From Paraescarpia echinospica (taxonomy: Eukaryota > Annelida > Polychaeta > Sabellida > Siboglinidae), in the NCBI GenBank assembly GCA_020002185.1, contig CM034532.1, positions 49,725,349 to 49,789,348 on the forward strand: a stretch of DNA of 64,000 nt. The letters run 5' to 3'. The position numbers were made by a program, and so were the translations under genes. This document shows positions 59,157-64,000 of the stretch, one piece after another. The first letter of the stretch is position 1. Each line of letters starts with the position of its first letter. Under the pieces are notes generated by a model. The model saw only the letters and a program-made list of their open reading frames with translations, was not told where the DNA came from and did not search any database.

Positions 59157-59298
59157 CGTTGTCCCGGTTCGCAGTTCTACCTCAGACCATCACAGTAGTA
59201 CAAGGCGACCTTGCCGAGTTCCAGTGTAGTACAGGGGGCGTGCCCCCTCCTACGATAACATGGCAGAAAGACAGACAACCTCTACCTCAAGATAACAG
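59157..59298 (+). CDS. Exon 3: first half of Ig domain 2 of the DCC/protogenin-like receptor
   Basis: A 142-bp exon between TGTTGCAG and GTATGT, starting in phase 1 (as required by the exon 2 donor) and ending in phase 2. It reads LSRFAVLPQTITVVQGDLAE, FQCSTGGVPPPTITW, QKDRQPLPQDN and a split codon. The linker R-F-x-V-x-P-Q, the B-strand Cys, G-x-P-P-P-x-I-T-W and the K-D-x-x-P-L motif match the second Ig domain of IGDCC/protogenin/neogenin proteins. The break after D-N, in mid-domain, fits the family habit of splitting this Ig domain with an intron. The second half, with the D-x-G-x-Y-x-C signature, is not found before 64000 and must lie downstream. Confidence 0.88.
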
Positions 59299-61261
59299 GT
59301 ATGTACCTCGTGTGATCTCTTCCTGCTCATCTCTTCATCATTTATATACACCTGTGGGCTGTGCTGCATGAACCAAGAGGCGCTGCTGACTGCATCAGTG
59401 TCAGTACCCCCTGGTGTATCTATTTGTTGAAACGTGGATTTGTCGTTGGATGCATTAGCCAATCATCTTTTAGATTGAGCTGTTTTGGGATTAATTGCCT
59501 CTCATAGTGACAGGCATTTCCTTGAATCGTTTTTTGAAGTTTACCTCTCTTGAAGTTTACCTCTATAGTTCCTGGAATCATGGGAGAGAACAAAAACTGG
59601 GACAAAGTTCAACTGATTCAGTGTACTTCTGTACATAGTGTGGGATAAATGCCAGATGTAGTGTAGTCAATAACCACTCCTGGCTTGCGACAATGGTCTG
59701 GCAAAGTTTGTTTCCGTGAATGGGAAAATGTTCCTTATCGGGAAACTGGCTTTAAATAATAAGATTGTCATACAACGCATAAATATATCAACCCAACATA
59801 ACAAATGGAAAACGAAGCTTTCGCTTATCGAAAATCCAACAGTTCGTCTGTGTGTAACATGTCTTGAGAAATTTACTAGTTTTGTTTAAACAAATTCATA
59901 CATAATAGTGTAGAAATATACATAATCAGCAGATAATTTGTTCCATTCATTTATCATTCATCCTCTGTGAAGATGAAAGCTTAGTTATACATCATAAGGA
60001 TCAGATTGTTGTGTCTGTTAGAAACCCTCAGAGACGGGGCACTATAAAAACATGGATGAAATTGACAGTAAACTGATTACCCAGTAAAAAATCTTTATTC
60101 ATTGAATACGCCCATTTAAAAAAATACGGCATGTTTCTCAGATGATGATGAGATTTTAAACGTTGTTTTGCCACCCAAATTGCCAGTGTATATCAGTTAC
60201 CAGCTTTGATCATAACAACTAACTGACACCCTGTCTGGGCCACAGAGAGAGGTGTCTTGGTGCATGCCTTGTTTGTGTGCTAGCAGCGGTTTGTCATGTG
60301 GGTGGGGGATGCCCTTTCTCCCACTCTCCTGCCCTGCCCCGCCCTGCCCCCCCCCCCACCCCACAGGGTGGGAGTTTATTCCCAGATGGTTGTGCCAGTT
60401 TGGGTTGAATTCAGTCACTGTCTTGTATTAGAGTTCCACTTTGTCATGTGATGTTATTGTGTGAGCCTGGCCTGTCTCGTGATGTTTTGACATCTGTGAT
60501 ATGGTGTTTCAGTTTGGGGTATTGTAAAAAAAAAAACCTAAGGTTCCCGTTATTATGTTTCTGTGTCCTTGAAGGCTTTGCAGTGTTTTTGTAAGTCCAA
60601 AGTTTTTTTAATTAAACATACAGAAACAGTTGCTCTCCAGTTAAAGTGATACGTTTGATGATGTTTTGATATGCAAAGTAGAATCTACAAAAAAGTGGTT
60701 TTGTGTGTCAAAAGAAGACTACATGCCCGATATTGACTGTGTTGGTTTTGTTTAAAAAAAGTCTGTTGGTAAACATCTTGGCTTATAACTTGTACTGACA
60801 ACTACAGCAGTGCATGCAAACAGGTATGGGGAGAAAGACAGGAAGCTGAATACTTTCCTATCTTATCTAGTTGTATAAAATAATAAATCTATAAAATATA
60901 TACAATAGGGTTGAGATTTACATACTAAATAGCCTGGAATTGTGGCTATTGATTTGATTTACTGACTGCGCAACACGATAGTTTGTTTGGCAGGATTTAA
61001 CACTTCTCACAAAGCTAACCAGCCTTGTAGTTAGCAAAAACATGATCAACGGTGATAAATGAAAGTGTAACTTGTAAGTGTGAAACTTAGCTCTAAGGAT
61101 GATCTTGTGTGGCCCGGTGTTTACGTTTAGAAATATAATGAGGAATGTCTAAGAGGAAGTGAATATGGTTTCCATTACAAAATAAGTTTTAAATCACATG
61201 TGTCCAGGTGCGCAGGATGAGACAAATGCTGTATCTAGCCAGGGGACTGTTTCACTAAGGT

Positions 61262-61335
61262 AGTAATAATATATGAATATTTATATAGTGCCCTTTTCAG
61301 CCTAAACTGCTCAAAGGCGCTTTACAAATTCATTG
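61262..61335 (-). mobile_element. CR1/L2-type LINE or SINE 3' tail, reverse orientation
   Basis: TTTATATAGTGCCC and GCTCAAAGGCGCTTTACAA are the reverse complement of the TGTAAAGCGCTTTGAG...CTATATAAA tails seen on + strand copies near 4010 and 36655. Confidence 0.55.
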
Positions 61336-62029
61336 AAGCAATACATACGAATACATATTTTAAAAAAAACCCATAAAAACTAGTATATATCTATATAAAA
61401 AAAACTATGGAAAATTAAAACTAGCTGTCTATGATATATAAATAAGTAAATAAAGTATATCTAAATAAAGTAACTCTAAAATAAACACATACAGGTAAAG
61501 AAAAGAGCTCATATGAAAAACCCACCTTTAAACAGAATCTGTTGCTAAATTTGTGGAGCTATTTAAAACTTCAAAAATGCATTAGCCACCACTGTATTAC
61601 CAAGGACATTATTTCTGTGAATGTGTCCCAATGGCGCGCCCTGGTGTTGACAGTTTTCAGTATACAAGATAACTTAAGGAACGAAATCAGTTTTTAAGAG
61701 CAAAATCAAGTTTTTGAACTCGTCAGTGAAACGGCAACCTTGGTGCACCAAAGAACAGCCAATGAGGAGATTACATCTCTTGTTACCGATGGTTCCGTAG
61801 AGAGACTCGATTGTTTGACACTGTCAACACAGCTGATGGAATTATTAGCAGATTAGATCAGCTCCGTCACGCTGCGTGGTTGATGTTGAATATGACCAAT
61901 GGCCTTGTCGTTTGCCGGAGGCGTGTGCGTGTGGTGTGTGGTCAAACATGCATGCAGGTGCGCATGCATAATGACATGCGTGCACGGCTGTGGTACTGAG
62001 TGCATTGGGGTTGCATGCCCCTGGCTAAA

Positions 62030-62068
62030 CACAGAAAGTGACACCTGACAAAGGTGTCACTTTCTGTG
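62030..62068. other. Perfect 17-bp stem-loop
   Basis: CACAGAAAGTGACACCT, loop GACAA, AGGTGTCACTTTCTGTG. It resembles a bacterial terminator in shape, but in this eukaryotic intron it is only a strong local hairpin, perhaps a foldback remnant. Confidence 0.8.
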
Positions 62069-63775
62069 GTTTATTGGTTTCTTCATACTGTTGTTTCATT
62101 GGTTCCTGCGTCTTACAATTTCCTGATTTTTCAAATTTCCATTGACCAGACCTTATATTTCTGTCTTTATTTTTTTTTTTCTTTCTACATCTTACTGGCA
62201 TGTTTTTAAATGCCCAGATTTCTTGGTGTATAATTTTTTTTATTATTATAAGAGAAATTGACCGTGGTTAAAGTTGTGTCCTGTCCAGTTTATTTTCTTC
62301 AGTCTTCACTTGGTGACAAGTTAAGTTACCAATTTCTCTCCTGTCGACTACTTGCTTTATCCTGATCGTCAATATTTAAACATTCTGTGGTCTGAATCGC
62401 AGTGTAAAGGTTTCCGTTGGATTAGTGATAACCTCTGCATACATAATGGTAATTTAGCATTACATAAACCTCAGCAATGTTAAGCAGGCCTTTAGTATAG
62501 ATAACTTGCTAGATACACAATGAAAACATGTCCTTGGTTCGTATAAAACATTTTAAGACTATTGTGTACCAGGCAGTTGTTAGAAATAATTTCAGTGGGT
62601 CGACTGTCAGCTGGCATGCTGTATCTGGGTGACTGTTGTCCACTTTTCGAGCCTGGTTGTACTACACCACCCTGGGGTGGTCGTACTACACCACCCTGGG
62701 GTGGTAGTACTATAGTACCCTTTATTTATATCCTATACATTGTACACAAGTTCGCTGAATCAAGTTTACTTTGTCCCCGTTGCTGTCTTCATAGTCTTGG
62801 TTGTGGTAACCATGCCAACATCAAAATGCAATTCCAGGAAATCCCCTTAGTTACGTTTGACCTGATCATCTTTAGATGGTCTTTGTTTATCCATTACAGC
62901 CTTACCCGATCATATTGCTCGCTTTTAGATATGGGCGTATTGGTGTTGGGGAGATAAATCCACATTTTGATAGATCGTTATTCCATGGCTACTGAATACA
63001 CCAGCACCCCTAACTCTTGGGGCTGTTGTCACCCGAATACATGTGTGTTTATTCACACAGACACAGTGCGAATGTTGAACTGTACCATACCTAAATTTGC
63101 TGTGGAGCAGAGGCAATAAGACGTTGTAATGTAGGAGCTGCTGAACAGGAAGTATGCATTTAGCGGGTGCCATAAAGTGAGCTTAAATGGCAACAATGCA
63201 GCGATCTCAGAATGCAGCGCAGCGCCATGGCCCCGCGTGCTGACTGCATGTATGTATTGATTGTGAGAATGTGGACAATTATGTTCACGCGACCGCCACG
63301 TCACAGTTAGTGGCACGTGAGTCACACCGAGTGACATGTTGGGTGACAACAAAGTGACGCTGTCAGACCACACGTGCATAAGATTGAACACCCCCTAGAA
63401 CAGAATATCACATTTTGTTGTCATTCATTTTATGTTAACATGTTTTCATGTGTCGTTAGATTTTATGTCAACAATAATTATTGCTATCTGCCATTGCTGT
63501 TTACTGTAGCAGTAATAATGTGTAAGTCCACCTGCTTTTCGCTGGTGTGTTTTAACATTTTCTATTCTGAAAACTGTGCCTTCATGACAGCATAACTTAT
63601 CTTTGTCAACATGGTATCAGATCATCCTTTTATCAACGACAGGTGGCATTTGTTAAATAAAATATTTTGTAAAAATATCAAACACCATGTTTATATTACA
63701 TAATGTAGATCATACAATAAGACATTGTTTTATCTTAAGCCATGCAGATGCTTAACATAAACACACACAGAACAT

Positions 63776-63867
63776 CCGATAATTGGAACAGCTAGATCCA
63801 GCCGTGTGCATGCGTGGCCATTGGTAAAACATTGGTGGTCAGGCGTTTTCGACTATCCAATTATCGG
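63776..63867. mobile_element. Short foldback with CCGATAATTGGA ends (MITE-like)
   Basis: CCGATAATTGGA at 63776-63787 and its inverse TCCAATTATCGG at 63856-63867, with partial pairing continuing inward. The end words resemble Tigger/pogo-type inverted repeats, but no TA duplication or body is diagnostic. Confidence 0.35.
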
Positions 63868-64000
63868 TTTTACTCCCCTTAAAACAAAACCATAATCAAT
63901 ATCTCCCTGTGGAACACTAAATACACTGTACTACACAATTTCTTTTATAGAAACAAATGTTGCCGTCCACTTATTACAAAAGAACTTAATTCAGAATAAT

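Larger units (their letters stand above)
59299..64000 (+). other. Intron 3 (incomplete), no further exon found
   Basis: Begins with donor GTATGT. I searched for the rest of Ig domain 2 (L-P-x-G-x-L-x-I then D-x-G-x-Y-x-C) and saw nothing convincing. The contents are a C homopolymer near 60345, a LINE-type tail near 61290, hairpins at 62030 and 63776, and a duplicated TACTACACCACCCTGGGGTGG word near 62657-62702. Otherwise it is unique sequence. Confidence 0.6.

Noticed and set aside
62030..62068. Rho-independent terminator
   Set aside because: The shape fits, but the window is animal intronic DNA and no U run follows immediately.

Overview
The window reads as nuclear DNA of an animal, most likely a marine invertebrate. 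It is AT-rich, has no dense ORF packing, and coding appears only as short exons with GT/AG splice sites separated by introns of tens of kilobases. Between them lie many decayed transposons (CR1/L2-like LINE, hAT, piggyBac, pogo/Tigger-like, tRNA-derived SINEs, a solo LTR). The short word TAGGCCTA and near variants recur, which I associate loosely with echinoderms and hemichordates, so a non-vertebrate deuterostome is my best guess, held with low confidence.

Only one host gene is convincing. It is on the + strand, runs off the right edge, and encodes a cell-surface immunoglobulin-superfamily protein of the DCC/neogenin/protogenin/IGDCC group. Exon 1 (ATG at 10074, donor after 10140) encodes a short signal peptide inside a CpG-rich promoter region. 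Exon 2 (23028-23360) encodes Ig domain 1. Exon 3 (59157-59298) encodes the first half of Ig domain 2. Phases agree throughout (1, 1-1, 1-2). Intron 1 is 12.9 kb and intron 2 is 35.8 kb. The remaining Ig, fibronectin III, membrane and cytoplasmic exons must lie beyond 64000.

1-10000 (upstream): seven 133-bp tandem units run directly into a dead OTU-protease-like, zinc-finger-bearing transposon ORF (1578-2360). A truncated LINE follows (3240-4063), then an internally deleted pogo/Tigger-like transposon (6222-8048), then about 2 kb with little in it before the promoter.

10141-23027 (intron 1): a LINE remnant, a dispersed repeat, an unidentified cysteine-rich ORF and a MITE-like segment. 23361-59156 (intron 2): a nest of elements at 32.3-38.0 kb (two inverted copies of one MITE, a tandem array of tRNA-half-like units split by a 1.5-kb solo LTR, and a piggyBac derivative inserted at the array's edge), two hAT derivatives at 40.2 and 41.7 kb, a 149-bp near-perfect palindrome at 55.1 kb, and a minisatellite of about 60 units at 56.5-59.0 kb. 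A 32-bp repeat then abuts the exon 3 acceptor.

Recurring theme: four separate DNA-transposon copies have lost the catalytic core but kept the start of the transposase coding region. The less explained signals are the minisatellite loaded with an octamer word that also occurs upstream of exon 1, the 67-bp-arm palindrome, a cluster of CGGTCGTGAT words near 25.5-26 kb, and the cysteine-rich ORF at 17.8-18.2 kb. No CRISPR array, operon or complete RNA gene is present.
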